Positions 36,701-45,773 of a stretch of DNA of 64,000 nucleotides are shown here, piece after piece (position 1 is the stretch's first letter; each line of letters starts with the position of its first letter). The position numbers and the translations under genes are program-made. Below the pieces are notes generated by a model, which was not told where the DNA came from, searched no databases, and saw nothing but the letters and a program-made list of their open reading frames with translations. Source of the stretch: Chlorobiaceae bacterium (GTDB lineage Bacteria; Bacteroidota; Ignavibacteria; UBA10030; SZUA-254); NCBI GenBank assembly GCA_013824245.1, contig PNNN01000065.1:82151-146150 (forward strand), given 5' to 3'.

Positions 36701-37235
36701 TAAAGTAGATAGCGCATTAACTTATTGGCGGGACTACAGACCTGAAAATTATACCAACTTAGATACAACAATCAGAAAAATCCTTTCGGCTTTTGAAGGA
36801 CCAATAGACACAATTAGTTTTGGTACACAATTGATGCTTACAGGTGTGAAAAAATTAATTGAGGTTCCATTCTTGCGCGCGATAGCTGGGGCGACACCGG
36901 TAACTAAAGAACCGATTGCAACCTCCGAATCAGCTATGTTATTCCCTGGAGAGATCCGGCTATACCAGAATTATCCAAATCCTTTCAATCCAACTACGAA
37001 TATTTCATTCGATTTGCCGGAAGAAATGAGTGTAACTCTGAGAATATTTAACACACTCGGCCAGGAAGTAGCCACTCTTTTAAATAGAGAAGTTTTAGAT
37101 GAAGGCACTCAGGAGATAGAGGGCGACTTTGAATATCTTGCGACAGGAATATATTTTTATAAGTTAGATGCTACATCGGTTGAAGAACCAATGCGCTACT
37201 TTACAAGAGTCATGAAGATGATACTTTTGAAATGA
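33795..37235 (+). CDS. SdrD-like repeat adhesin with T9SS sorting domain
   Basis: The start ATG 33795 leads into a signal peptide (FRYFLIAIIVSVTFSISIGQ); an earlier GTG at 33771 is in frame but less likely. Residues about 25-175 form a beta-rich domain (YELTIQNPVLIGTDYQFDIY, FHIGNSQFILNF) that could be cohesin-like. Five repeats of about 100 residues follow at about 183, 288, 388, 495 and 595. Each starts like GYKFNDLNGNGFWDQGTEP and closes with FGNY or FGNF, as in SdrD B or Cna-B-type adhesin repeats, and each has Asp/Asn-rich calcium sites. The next 350 residues are unassigned. The C-terminus has NYPNPFNPTTNISFDLP and MKMILLK. It probably forms a stalk on the cell surface. Confidence 0.87.
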   Translation: MKTFRYFLIAIIVSVTFSISIGQTIPQYELTIQNPVLIGTDYQFDIYIKRIGATNFHIGNSQFILNFNSSQFLSPSISRVLSSEQIGSGFFFDQIIADNRMLITLGGNGVYASATDISNLAIGTRISTYQITGVNVPMLSPQLTWINLPELIRTGVSEIDAGDNYRDITDVTGTSHINGGSEFGKISGYKFNDLNGNGFWDQGTEPPLDGWNITLIGMSSSLSALTGYGSWADGYFEFVNLSPGEYTIDEVSQANWSKTISPSNPIIIASGDDLLNYNFGNYNGPALLGVVFNDKNGNRLKDINEGGLSGWTVTANKVGGGGSKTIVTNSNGEYSFVFSPAEAGSWEINQLIQSGWLQTLPYTTTSYSVEIQSGVYLTGKDFGNFKECEVSGYKFNDYNRDSIKESFEPYMSGWIIRLFKNGIDYESMMTDANGMYKFSSLLPGSYSVIEENVPGWSQTYPPPPGIHTFIIDTGGVVITENNFGNFHIIPIGGIGRIMGRKFEDKNQNGQKDIDDIGISNWRIRLSVGNTVVDSVLTNLSGDYIFEDLDDGIYTVSEGSSIDWTQTFPGGQGTHEIMLDPAQRLVVDKDFGNYRFGSISGTVYNDVNHNGQLDTGEPGLAGIQINLNGESFSLQAITPAGGAWSFSNLPAGQYSISESIPNGYHITEPTTGIHEVQILSSSNITGLRFGNSVATDTIKFRSISYDSLAYGRDNKGKLGKSIKKKADKVEFIAEITNNTGVAVSGLHLHFSPYLITGDTNYKFIITPTPTKITYNASPKIHGAEIIWDDSLQTDDIITIYGWGERGKPEKITYAWNSIRGNKHYEPVFILNQPRLPMPNVLNVRDELYKVSGFGDNGLVIGVPDIANQNIVGWVRLRTISTMQNSFINKMVIHSTVGRGFNIFETGRAFIKEQKKLTPQKHNNRLFADVAALKINIAASEFQITPVGFGELIFDDAVNPLSGSSLRAIADKVDSALTYWRDYRPENYTNLDTTIRKILSAFEGPIDTISFGTQLMLTGVKKLIEVPFLRAIAGATPVTKEPIATSESAMLFPGEIRLYQNYPNPFNPTTNISFDLPEEMSVTLRIFNTLGQEVATLLNREVLDEGTQEIEGDFEYLATGIYFYKLDATSVEEPMRYFTRVMKMILLK

Positions 37236-37297
37236 TAATCCGGGAAAGATAAATCTATTCTGAGATTCATTGGGTTATTAAGAGGAGTATCTTTATC

Positions 37298-37445
37298 GCG
37301 ACCATGGAGGTCGCACCGGAAAAATGTGGAGGAAATGTAGGGCGGAGAGTTATACATTCGGAGGCAGTATAAAAAAATAGATTTCGAATGTAAATCGAAC
37401 TTTAGTTCGATGAAATCAGATATAAAAAGCGAACTGAAGTTCGCT
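37298..37445. repeat. Three short palindromes in the gap before the efflux operon
   Basis: The 337-base gap (37236-37572) has no gene. GCGACC-ATGGA-GGTCGC is at 37298-37314. ATCGAACT-TT-AGTTCGAT is at 37394-37411. AGCGAACT-GA-AGTTCGCT is at 37428-37445. The last two share the core CGAACT-NN-AGTTCG, with centres 34 bases apart. They may be copies of a dispersed palindromic repeat, or operator sites for a dimeric repressor of the efflux operon that starts at 37573. Confidence 0.6.
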
Positions 37446-37572
37446 CTACAATACCAACACTTACCAAATAATGCAACATTCCCTTTTTTGAAACGTAATT
37501 TCTATTCCGTAATTTAGACTACATCGCTTGAAAATATCAATTTAAATGAAATAAAATGAGAATGAGGAGTAA

Positions 37573-38961
37573 ATGACAATCAGAAGTTTATCACGAATAG
37601 GTTATTTAATATTCGTTTCTTTTTTAATTATACAAAGTATACAAGCACAAACCTCAACCAAAAAGCCGCTCAGTTTGCAAGATGCAATTCAAATTGCAAT
37701 GGTTCATAATCCTGATCTGAAAACGGCTCAACTTGAAATAGAGCGGTCGAGTGCCCGCGTGCTTGAAGCATGGGGAAATGCAATGCCTTCGCTGGATGTA
37801 TCGGGACGTTTCACTCGCGCGTTGAAACTACCCGTATTCTTTTTGCCCGATTTTTCGGACCTGAATAGCGGTCGTACCGTGCCTATCAGAATAGGATCGG
37901 ACTTCTCGCTGGATGCTACACTAACTGCACGGCAAATACTTTTTAACGGTGCAGTTATTGTTGGGGTTGGTGCGGCGAAGGTTTATTCAAATCTTGCTCA
38001 AGATCTTTATGAAAGCAAACGGGTTGAGACCGTTGCAAAAGTGCGTAAAGCATATTACACCGCACTACTTGCCGATAAGGTTGTTGAGATGATGAGATCG
38101 AGCTTAAAAAATGCTGAGGATAATTTTAACAATGTGCTTCTTATGCGAAGGCAAGGTATTGTATCTGAATATGATGAACTGCGCGCCTCTGTGCAAGTAG
38201 AGAATCTTCGTCCTTCGGTAATCCAGAGTGAAAACAATTTCGAACTTTCGGTTGACGCATTGCGAAACGCTATCGGCGTTGATAAGAATGAGAATTATAT
38301 TATGACAGATTCAATGAAGATTGAGTTCATAGAAGAATCTGTTATCGAAAGCGCTGAAGAGATTGTTGTAAAATCTAACCCAAATCTTAAAGCAGTGAAC
38401 AGGCAGATAGAACTTAACAACGCGGCTGTTTGGGCAGAGCGTTCAAGTTATATGCCCACTATTGCGGCGTTCGGACAATATCAATATCAGGCGGCAAAGA
38501 ATGAATTTAAATTCTCCACGAATGATTTGATATCAAGCTCAATGGTAGGACTTACCGTCTCAATGAATTTATTCCAAGGATTGCAAACACGTGCGCGCGT
38601 TGAACAAGCTCAGGTTGAGCAGATGAAAAGCGAAGAGCAAAAAGTAAGTTTGGAACGGAATCTAAAAACGGGGCTTCATTCAATTATCGGAAATTTACGG
38701 CATGCGCGAAAGCGAGTTGATGCTCAGCAAAAAACCGTTGAGACAGCCGAACGTGGTTATAAAATAGTGTCTGCACGTTATTTGGCTAATGCCGCGACAC
38801 AACTTGAAGTGAACGATGCCGAAGTTGCACTCACGCAGGCAAAAGTCAATCGCATTCAGGCGATATACGATTATCTGGTTGCATCAGCAGACTTCGATCA
38901 ATTGCTTGGTCGTGTGCCAAATTATTTAGTGGAATCAAATAGTTCAGAAAATTTGAAATAA
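37573..38961 (+). CDS. TolC-family outer-membrane efflux protein
   Basis: The 462-residue protein has a signal peptide (YLIFVSFLIIQSIQAQ) and the two-fold alpha-helical pattern of TolC-like channels. LSLQDAIQIAMVHNPDLKTA near residue 33 and a matching later helix pair (NNAAVWAERSSYMPTIAAFG, then LTVSMNLFQGLQTRARVEQA) are typical. It should form the trimeric exit duct for the MFP and RND proteins encoded next, which start 11 and 1072 bases downstream of its stop. GAGGAG at 37563-37568 supports the start. Confidence 0.93.
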   Translation: MTIRSLSRIGYLIFVSFLIIQSIQAQTSTKKPLSLQDAIQIAMVHNPDLKTAQLEIERSSARVLEAWGNAMPSLDVSGRFTRALKLPVFFLPDFSDLNSGRTVPIRIGSDFSLDATLTARQILFNGAVIVGVGAAKVYSNLAQDLYESKRVETVAKVRKAYYTALLADKVVEMMRSSLKNAEDNFNNVLLMRRQGIVSEYDELRASVQVENLRPSVIQSENNFELSVDALRNAIGVDKNENYIMTDSMKIEFIEESVIESAEEIVVKSNPNLKAVNRQIELNNAAVWAERSSYMPTIAAFGQYQYQAAKNEFKFSTNDLISSSMVGLTVSMNLFQGLQTRARVEQAQVEQMKSEEQKVSLERNLKTGLHSIIGNLRHARKRVDAQQKTVETAERGYKIVSARYLANAATQLEVNDAEVALTQAKVNRIQAIYDYLVASADFDQLLGRVPNYLVESNSSENLK

Positions 38962-38972
38962 GGAATTGAACA

Positions 38973-40019
38973 ATGAAAATGTTAAAACGAATAAGATTAT
39001 TTTACATCGCTCCTTTAATGGTATTATTCTTACTGGCATGTAATAAAGGTGAAAATCAAAATCACGCACAAAATATTCAACCTGTTGATGTGCAGATAGA
39101 AATTGTGAAGCCCGCGAAGTTCACTGTTTCTATTCAAGTATCGGGATCTGTTAAAGCATACGAAGATGCGAAATTAAGTCCTGAAGAAGGGGGCGTAATC
39201 AAAGAATGGAAAGCAAAAAAGGGTCAGCATGTAAAGCGGGGAGATGTTATTGCGATATTAAATGATGATATGATTAAAGCTGGTTACGATGCGGCAGAAG
39301 CACAGTACAAAATGGCTGAATTAAATCTTGAAAAACAGAAAGAAGTATATGCCCAGCAGGGAATCAGCGAGCTTCAATATAAAAACATTCAATACACGCG
39401 CGATGCTGCAAGAGCCAATGCCGATTTAATGAAAGCCCGATGGGAACGTACTCAGATTCGCAGTCCTTTTGATGGAGTTGTAGATAACACGTTGCCGAAT
39501 GAGGGAGAATTTGCACCTCCGGGTGTTCCAATTACAAGAGTTGTAAACATGTCTCAAATAAAAATTCAAACAGAAGTTCCTGAGATAGATGCGGGTTCAA
39601 TATCGGTTGGATCAGATGCTATTATTACTTTTGACGCAATACCTGATCTAACGTTGAAGGGGAAAGTATCTTTCATCGGTTCAACATTGTCACCTGCGAA
39701 CCGGACGTTGATGGTAGAGATTACACTTTCAAGTAATCATCCCAAATTAAAATCTGATATGATGGCAAAGGTGAAGTTACCGCGGGAAACGAAATCGAAT
39801 GCTTTACTTGTCAGCGAAAATATTATTCAGCTTGTAGATCGTGACCGCGCCATAGTTTATGTTGAGAAGGATGGAAAAGCGGAAGAGCGCAGGTTGAAAT
39901 TGGGCGCACGTCAGGGAAACAAGATAGATGTATTGGAGGGATTGAGAACCGGAGATCGAATAATTATAGCCGGATATCAGAAGTGTATTAACGGAACACC
40001 CGTTATAGTTACCCGCTGA
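38973..40019 (+). CDS. RND efflux periplasmic adaptor (membrane fusion lipoprotein)
   Basis: A lipobox (LFLLACNKG, Cys near residue 23) anchors this 348-residue protein to the membrane. A lipoyl/barrel-hybrid half (GGVIKEWKAKKGQHVKRGDV near residue 73), a short coiled-coil hairpin, the second lipoyl half (RWERTQIRSPFDGVVDNTLP) and a beta-barrel (TEVPEIDAGSISVGSDAIIT) follow in the order of AcrA/MexA-type adaptors. It should link the RND pump to the TolC-like channel encoded before it. Confidence 0.93.
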   Translation: MKMLKRIRLFYIAPLMVLFLLACNKGENQNHAQNIQPVDVQIEIVKPAKFTVSIQVSGSVKAYEDAKLSPEEGGVIKEWKAKKGQHVKRGDVIAILNDDMIKAGYDAAEAQYKMAELNLEKQKEVYAQQGISELQYKNIQYTRDAARANADLMKARWERTQIRSPFDGVVDNTLPNEGEFAPPGVPITRVVNMSQIKIQTEVPEIDAGSISVGSDAIITFDAIPDLTLKGKVSFIGSTLSPANRTLMVEITLSSNHPKLKSDMMAKVKLPRETKSNALLVSENIIQLVDRDRAIVYVEKDGKAEERRLKLGARQGNKIDVLEGLRTGDRIIIAGYQKCINGTPVIVTR

Positions 40020-40033
40020 ATGGAGATTGAAGG

Positions 40034-43000
40034 ATGAATATTTGGAGTTTAGCAGTTGATAATAAAGTTGTAGTGTACATTCTTATCGCGATGATAGTTT
40101 TATTCGGATGGGCGTCCTACAACCGCTTACCGCGTGAAGCAACACCTGAAGTTTTAATTCCGTGGATAATTGTTGCAACACCTTACGTCGGTGTTTCTCC
40201 GGTCGATATCGAGGGATTGATTACGAAACCGTTGGAACGAACTTTGAAGGGATTAAAAGATGTAAAGCAAATAACCTCCGTATCGAAGGAAGGACTTTCG
40301 ACCATCCGTGTTGAATTCAATACCGGAATTGATATTGATGAAGCGTTGCGCCGTGTTCGCGATAAAGTGAACACAACGCGTTCTCAGCTTCCGGCAGATA
40401 TTCTTGATCCGATTATCAGCGAGATAAATATCAGTGAGTTCCCCATTCTGTTTGTAAATGTGGGTGGCGATGTTGGTTTAGCACGTTTAAAAAATATAGC
40501 AGAAGACGTGCGCGATAAGATTGAAGGAATTCCGGGAGTTCTCAGGGCAGATGTTTCGGGTGGCTTAGAACCGGAAGTGCAAATCAACGTTGATGTTTAT
40601 CGGATGAATGCATATCAAATCAGCTTCGATGATATTGCGAATGCTATCCGCAGTGAAAATTTATCCATTCCCGGCGGATCAATCGATACGAAAGAAAAAA
40701 ATCTGACTATTCGAATACCGGGTGAATTTAAAGATGTCATTCCTCTTGAAAATATCGTCTTAAAGATTCAACACGATAAGCCGATTTATTTGCGCGATGT
40801 TGCAAAGGTGAATTATTCTTTTGAAGACCGCCAATCGTATGCTCGTTTGAATGGAACGGAAGTCGTCTCTTTGGCTGTCAGAAAGCGTGCGGGTGAAAAT
40901 CTTTTGCGCATTACCGACGAAGTAAAAAGAATTGTTAAAGAAGAACAAGTTCAGTTGCCTAACGGCATAATATTAACCGTCTCCAATGAGCAGGCAACTT
41001 TTGTAACGAGGATGGTTAAAGAGTTAGAGAACAGCATTATGACCGGAATGTTTCTTGTGGTTCTGTCTCTTTTCATGTTTTTTGGATTCAAAAATTCTTT
41101 GCTGATATCAACAGCGATTCCGTTATCCATGTTCGTGGGTTTTGTCGTTATTTCAATGCTCGGTATAACTCTAAACATGGTAGTATTATTTTCTTTAGTT
41201 ATGGTACTTGGAATATTAGTCGATGATGCCATTGTGGTAATCGAAAATATTTACCGTCATCAGCAAGAGTATAACGAACCACCACTTGTGGCGGCGAAGA
41301 AAGCGGCAGGGGAAGTGTTTGTTCCTGTTCTTACTTCGACAATCACAACACTATCGGCATTTCTTCCATTAGCTTTTTGGCCCGGAATAGTGGGCGATTT
41401 CATGAAGTATTTTCCGTTTACGCTAATCATTACGTTGACTGCTTCTCTCTTTGTTGCTTATGTCATAAGTCCGGTGCAGGGTGCGCAATGGATCAATTAT
41501 AAGAAAGAGATAATCAAAGCGAAGAAAAATCTTGCCCACCCTCATTGGTACCGGAAATATAATCCATTTACAATACTATATCACAAAGTCGATGAACTAT
41601 TTTTCCCTTGGATGCAGAAGGAGTATGTGAGAACTCTCAGGTGGACATTGAACCGTAAAGGACTTACGGTATTGGCTTCTTTCGTATTTCTAATTTTCGT
41701 GATAATATTATTTGCATTATTCAACAAAGGTGTTGAATTCTTTCCAACGACAGAGCCGGCGCAAATGAGCATTAACATAGAAGCGCCTTCGGGAACATCA
41801 CTCGATGTTACTAATGGTATTTCAAAAATCATAGAAGAACGATTAAACCAAATTCCCGGTAAGCACGATGTTGAGTTTGTAGCAACAAGTATCGGAACGT
41901 CAGATGATCCGTTCGACTTTGGCGGACAGGGAACATCAAATAAAGGTCAGATCGCGATTAACTTCTTTGAAAAAATAAAAAGAAAGCAGAGTACATTTCA
42001 AACTCTTGAAGAAGTCAGAAAAACTACTGTTGGAATTGCAGGTGGTGACATCCGAGTTGTTAAGGAGGAGATGGGACCTCCGGTGGGCGCACCTGTGAGC
42101 ATAGAAGTGTCGGGTGAAGATTACAGCCAATTAGCGTCTCTTAGTAAACTAATCAGAGAAAAAATAAAAAATGTTACTGGTCTTGTTGACTTAAAAGATG
42201 ATTACAACACTGGAAGGCCGGAAGTTGAAATAATTATTGACAGAGAGAAGGCAGGACTTCTTTGGACGAGTACCGGTCGTATTGCATCTACTGTTAGAGC
42301 TGCTATAGCCGGAGTTGAGGCGTCAAAGTATCGCGTAGGAGAGGATGAATATAAGATACGTGTACGATTGCGCGAAGATCAACGCACATCGCAAACAGAT
42401 CTTGAGAATCTTCGGATAAACTTCATGAACCAAAAGGGACAGTTACTTTCAATTCCGCTTACGTCTGTGGCTACAATTAGCAGAACAACGGCTGTTACAG
42501 ATATAAGGCGCAAAGACCAGAAGCGTGTAATTACTGTTTCTGCAAATGTTGAAGGGCGTGTACAATCTGAGGTAATAAATGATGTGAAGAATAGAATTGC
42601 GGGGATTAATTTCCCTGCCGGATATAACATAAAGCTCACCGGCTCGGAAGAAGAACAACAGGTTGCCGCGGCATTTCTTACAAACGCATTTGTGATTACA
42701 TTGTTGTTAATATTTTTAATTATGGTGGCAGAATTTAATTCACTCAAAGTGCCTTTTGTAATTATGCTATCAGTTATCTTATCTCTCATCGGTGTGCTTG
42801 TAGGATTACTTATTACACAAACACCGGCAAGCGTAATTATGACTGGTGTTGGCACGGTGGCACTTGCCGGATTGGTTGTCCGTAACGGCATTGTGCTGCT
42901 CGATTTTGTAAAACATAAATATAAAGAAGGAGAAGTATCATTAGATGATGCGTTGGTAGAAGCGGGTCGCGTTCGTTTGAGACCGGTTTTACTTACAGCC

Positions 43001-43258
43001 GCCGCCGCTGTACTTGCCGTTCTCCCAATGGCAACCGGTTTCGATTTTGATTGGCGCGAATTTCATTTTGTCATAGGTGCTGAAAGCGCTGGATTTTGGC
43101 GACCACTTGCGGTGGCAATCATATTCGGACTTACAATATCTACCGTGTTAACGCTCGTTGTGGTTCCAACTGCTTATTCGTTGCTTGAAGAATGGCATAT
43201 CAAAATTAAAAAACGATTCTATTCTTTCTTAAATAATGATGAAAAGAATCCTGGCTGA
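40034..43258 (+). CDS. RND-family efflux permease (AcrB/HAE1-like)
   Basis: This is a 1074-residue inner-membrane pump with 12 helices and two large periplasmic loops. The proton-relay helix 4 has GILVDDAIVVIENIYRH near residue 396, with both Asp residues. In helix 10, VALAGLVVRNGIVLLDF near residue 943 has Arg where AcrB has the relay Lys. TPEVLIPWIIVATPYVGVSP at the N-terminus is typical. Transport is driven by protons or another ion; the drug or lipid substrate is unknown. A perfect 14-base palindrome (CTGATAATTATCAG, 43255-43268) overlaps its stop codon. It follows the adaptor gene after 14 bases. Confidence 0.94.
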   Translation: MNIWSLAVDNKVVVYILIAMIVLFGWASYNRLPREATPEVLIPWIIVATPYVGVSPVDIEGLITKPLERTLKGLKDVKQITSVSKEGLSTIRVEFNTGIDIDEALRRVRDKVNTTRSQLPADILDPIISEINISEFPILFVNVGGDVGLARLKNIAEDVRDKIEGIPGVLRADVSGGLEPEVQINVDVYRMNAYQISFDDIANAIRSENLSIPGGSIDTKEKNLTIRIPGEFKDVIPLENIVLKIQHDKPIYLRDVAKVNYSFEDRQSYARLNGTEVVSLAVRKRAGENLLRITDEVKRIVKEEQVQLPNGIILTVSNEQATFVTRMVKELENSIMTGMFLVVLSLFMFFGFKNSLLISTAIPLSMFVGFVVISMLGITLNMVVLFSLVMVLGILVDDAIVVIENIYRHQQEYNEPPLVAAKKAAGEVFVPVLTSTITTLSAFLPLAFWPGIVGDFMKYFPFTLIITLTASLFVAYVISPVQGAQWINYKKEIIKAKKNLAHPHWYRKYNPFTILYHKVDELFFPWMQKEYVRTLRWTLNRKGLTVLASFVFLIFVIILFALFNKGVEFFPTTEPAQMSINIEAPSGTSLDVTNGISKIIEERLNQIPGKHDVEFVATSIGTSDDPFDFGGQGTSNKGQIAINFFEKIKRKQSTFQTLEEVRKTTVGIAGGDIRVVKEEMGPPVGAPVSIEVSGEDYSQLASLSKLIREKIKNVTGLVDLKDDYNTGRPEVEIIIDREKAGLLWTSTGRIASTVRAAIAGVEASKYRVGEDEYKIRVRLREDQRTSQTDLENLRINFMNQKGQLLSIPLTSVATISRTTAVTDIRRKDQKRVITVSANVEGRVQSEVINDVKNRIAGINFPAGYNIKLTGSEEEQQVAAAFLTNAFVITLLLIFLIMVAEFNSLKVPFVIMLSVILSLIGVLVGLLITQTPASVIMTGVGTVALAGLVVRNGIVLLDFVKHKYKEGEVSLDDALVEAGRVRLRPVLLTAAAAVLAVLPMATGFDFDWREFHFVIGAESAGFWRPLAVAIIFGLTISTVLTLVVVPTAYSLLEEWHIKIKKRFYSFLNNDEKNPG

Positions 43259-43273
43259 TAATTATCAGATAAT

Positions 43274-45517
43274 ATGAAATCAATACCAGCAATATTCAGC
43301 AGTAATTGGTCGGCAATATTAATATTGGTCGGTGTAACTGCTATTGCTTTCTTTCCGATACTTCATAATAGCTTTATCAATTACGATGATCCGGGATATA
43401 TAACACTGAATGAGAATGTTAAGTCCGGCATCTCACTAAAAACTATTGTTTGGGCGTTCACATCATATGAACAATCAAATTGGCACCCGCTAACCTGGAT
43501 ATCTCATGCAGTTGATTGTGAGTTGTTTGGATTAAATCCAACATATCATCATCTCATGAATCTTTTATTACACATCATTAGTTCTATTCTCCTTTTCATA
43601 TTTCTGAAAAAAGCAACCAATTCACATTGGCAAAGCTTGTTTGTTGCTTTTGTATTTACAATTCATCCTCTACATGTGGAGTCGGTCGCTTGGGCATCGG
43701 AGAGGAAAGACGTATTGAGCGGATTATTCTGGATGCTTACGATGTTAGCGTACTTACGATATCGCCGCGCACCCGGCTTGTACAAATACCTATCTGTATT
43801 GTTATATTTTGTGTTAGGACTTCTATCAAAACCAATGATGATCACGCTTCCGTTCGTTTTGATACTCCTTGATTATTTTCCGCTAAATCATTTATCTTTC
43901 CGATCAAAAAATGTTAGGAGTAAAAATAATATATCTTCAATATCGCTTATTGACAGCATAAAAGAAAAAATACCATTCTTTATTCTCTCAATCGTTTCGA
44001 GCATTGTAACCTACTTTGTTCAGCGGCAGGGTGGAAGCATGGCAGAATCAGACGGTTTGCTGTTCAAAGATAGGGTCTTCAATGCAGTTTTGTCATATTC
44101 AAACTATTTGCTTAAAACAATTATTCCAACTGATCTTGCAATATTTTATCCTCATCCGGCTGGCAATATAGATTTATACTCGATTATTATTTCATCTTTA
44201 ATTCTATTCACCATTACATTTATTTTATGGAAAAAAAGATCGACTCTTCCATATTTATTTGTTGGATGGTTTTGGTTTATAGGAACATTAGTGCCTGTGA
44301 TAGGTATTGTTCAAGTGGGATTGCAATCTATGGCAGATCGTTATATGTATTTACCCATAATAGGATTATCCATAGGTATTGCATGGGGACTGCCGATATT
44401 CCTACGTTTTATAAAATTCCCGAAGCAGATACTTTCTGTAGGGTTTGTAATTCTAACTATCGCGATGTTATTAATTACAAGGACACAGTCGGAGTATTGG
44501 AAAGATAGTGGGACCCTTTTTAAACATGCTCTATCTGTAACTTCGAATAATGATGTCGCTTATACAAATTTAGGTGTTGATTATGCCGATTCAGGCAAAC
44601 ATCGCGATGCTGTTTATAATTTGCGCAAAGCGTTCCAACTTCGGCCTAACGAAGTTGGAATACGAAGTAATCTTGCGAAGGCGTTGGCTTCGGTTGGAGA
44701 GTATAGTGAAGCGCTCGAGCATTATAATTGGCTTCTTAAAAAAGTAAAACCCGATCCAAGATTATATTTACGGGTTGGGAATGTGCATGCCGATGAAGGA
44801 AGGTACGATGAAGCTGTAGCAAACTATCTCAAATCAATCGATCTGGAGCCATCAAATGCATATACTCGTTGTCAGTTAGGCGAGGTTTATACATATCAGG
44901 AAAAATATTCTGAAGCAATAAATGAGTGTATGCTGGCTTTGCGAATTGACAGTGCAAATTCGAAAGCTCATAATATTCTCGGTATTATAGCAGGTAAACA
45001 ACAACAGTATGATCTGGCTCTTCAAGAATTTTTAGAAGCGGTCAGACTCGATTCTTTAAATTCAGAAATATACACCGACCTCGGAATATTGTACGAGAAG
45101 ATGAATCGTATTTCAGAATCGGAAAATGTTTACAAAAAGGCGATTGCATTAAATCATAATAACACTGATGCGCGTTTTAATTTAGGATTCATATATGCTA
45201 AACAAAAGAAATATTTTGAAGCTGAAGATCAGTGGAACCGCATCATCGAGATTGATACTATCTCAATAAATGTTCGTATGAACTTAGCCAAACTATATGA
45301 TATTCAAAATAAGCACGAACAAGCTCTCGATCAATACGCTGCCATCATCCGGCAAGATAAAAATAATGCGGCTGCATATTATTTGTCAGGAAAAACATTC
45401 GAAAAGCTTAACAGAATATCGGATGCCGAGAGACAATTTAGAGAAGCAATCCGGATTGCACCAACCTATCTCGACGCTCAAACTGCCCTCCAAAAACTTC
45501 TCGCATCCCAGAAATAG
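43274..45517 (+). CDS. TMTC-like membrane protein with C-terminal TPR repeats (putative GT-C glycosyltransferase)
   Basis: The first 400 residues are a polytopic membrane domain with FINYDDPGYITLNENV near residue 35, SNWHPLTWISHAVDCELFG near residue 73 and HVESVAWASERKDVLSGLFW near residue 133. These are landmarks of the TMTC/YkuD-unrelated GT-C-type family found in animals (O-mannosyltransferases) and in bacteria. Residues 420-745 are about nine tetratricopeptide repeats (NLGVDYADSGKHRDAVYNLR, LYLRVGNVHADEGRYDEAVA). It may transfer sugars from a lipid carrier to exported proteins, perhaps the surface proteins of this region, but that is inference. It starts 15 bases after the RND gene. Confidence 0.82.
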   Translation: MKSIPAIFSSNWSAILILVGVTAIAFFPILHNSFINYDDPGYITLNENVKSGISLKTIVWAFTSYEQSNWHPLTWISHAVDCELFGLNPTYHHLMNLLLHIISSILLFIFLKKATNSHWQSLFVAFVFTIHPLHVESVAWASERKDVLSGLFWMLTMLAYLRYRRAPGLYKYLSVLLYFVLGLLSKPMMITLPFVLILLDYFPLNHLSFRSKNVRSKNNISSISLIDSIKEKIPFFILSIVSSIVTYFVQRQGGSMAESDGLLFKDRVFNAVLSYSNYLLKTIIPTDLAIFYPHPAGNIDLYSIIISSLILFTITFILWKKRSTLPYLFVGWFWFIGTLVPVIGIVQVGLQSMADRYMYLPIIGLSIGIAWGLPIFLRFIKFPKQILSVGFVILTIAMLLITRTQSEYWKDSGTLFKHALSVTSNNDVAYTNLGVDYADSGKHRDAVYNLRKAFQLRPNEVGIRSNLAKALASVGEYSEALEHYNWLLKKVKPDPRLYLRVGNVHADEGRYDEAVANYLKSIDLEPSNAYTRCQLGEVYTYQEKYSEAINECMLALRIDSANSKAHNILGIIAGKQQQYDLALQEFLEAVRLDSLNSEIYTDLGILYEKMNRISESENVYKKAIALNHNNTDARFNLGFIYAKQKKYFEAEDQWNRIIEIDTISINVRMNLAKLYDIQNKHEQALDQYAAIIRQDKNNAAAYYLSGKTFEKLNRISDAERQFREAIRIAPTYLDAQTALQKLLASQK

Positions 45518-45553
45518 ATAAACAATATTTTCGGGAGGAATAATTAGTGGGAT

Positions 45554-45630
45554 GGAATCACGTCTATGATTCCGACCAAAATCTCCGTTTGCTCTTACAA
45601 AACATCATTGAAGATTCTACAATCTTCAAT
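45554..45630 (+). terminator. Two hairpins after the TPR gene, the second a terminator
   Basis: GGAATCA-CGTCTA-TGATTCC (45554-45573) forms a 7-base stem. ATTGAAGATT (45607-45616) pairs perfectly with AATCTTCAAT (45621-45630) around CTAC, followed by the pyrimidine-rich TTCTTTCCTTC; this is the likely end of the efflux/TPR transcript. The remaining gap to 45773 holds only a short ATGGC-CCC-GCCAT palindrome at 45706-45718. Confidence 0.65.
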
Positions 45631-45773
45631 TTCTTTCCTTCAAAAAAATCGAACGAGAATAAAATCTCCTTTTGAATATCTTCATTTCTTTATGATTTAG
45701 GCATAATGGCCCCGCCATATTCACTTTCTCGGGATGGCACGTAATTGGACTTTTTAAGCATTAGGACAAGAAA

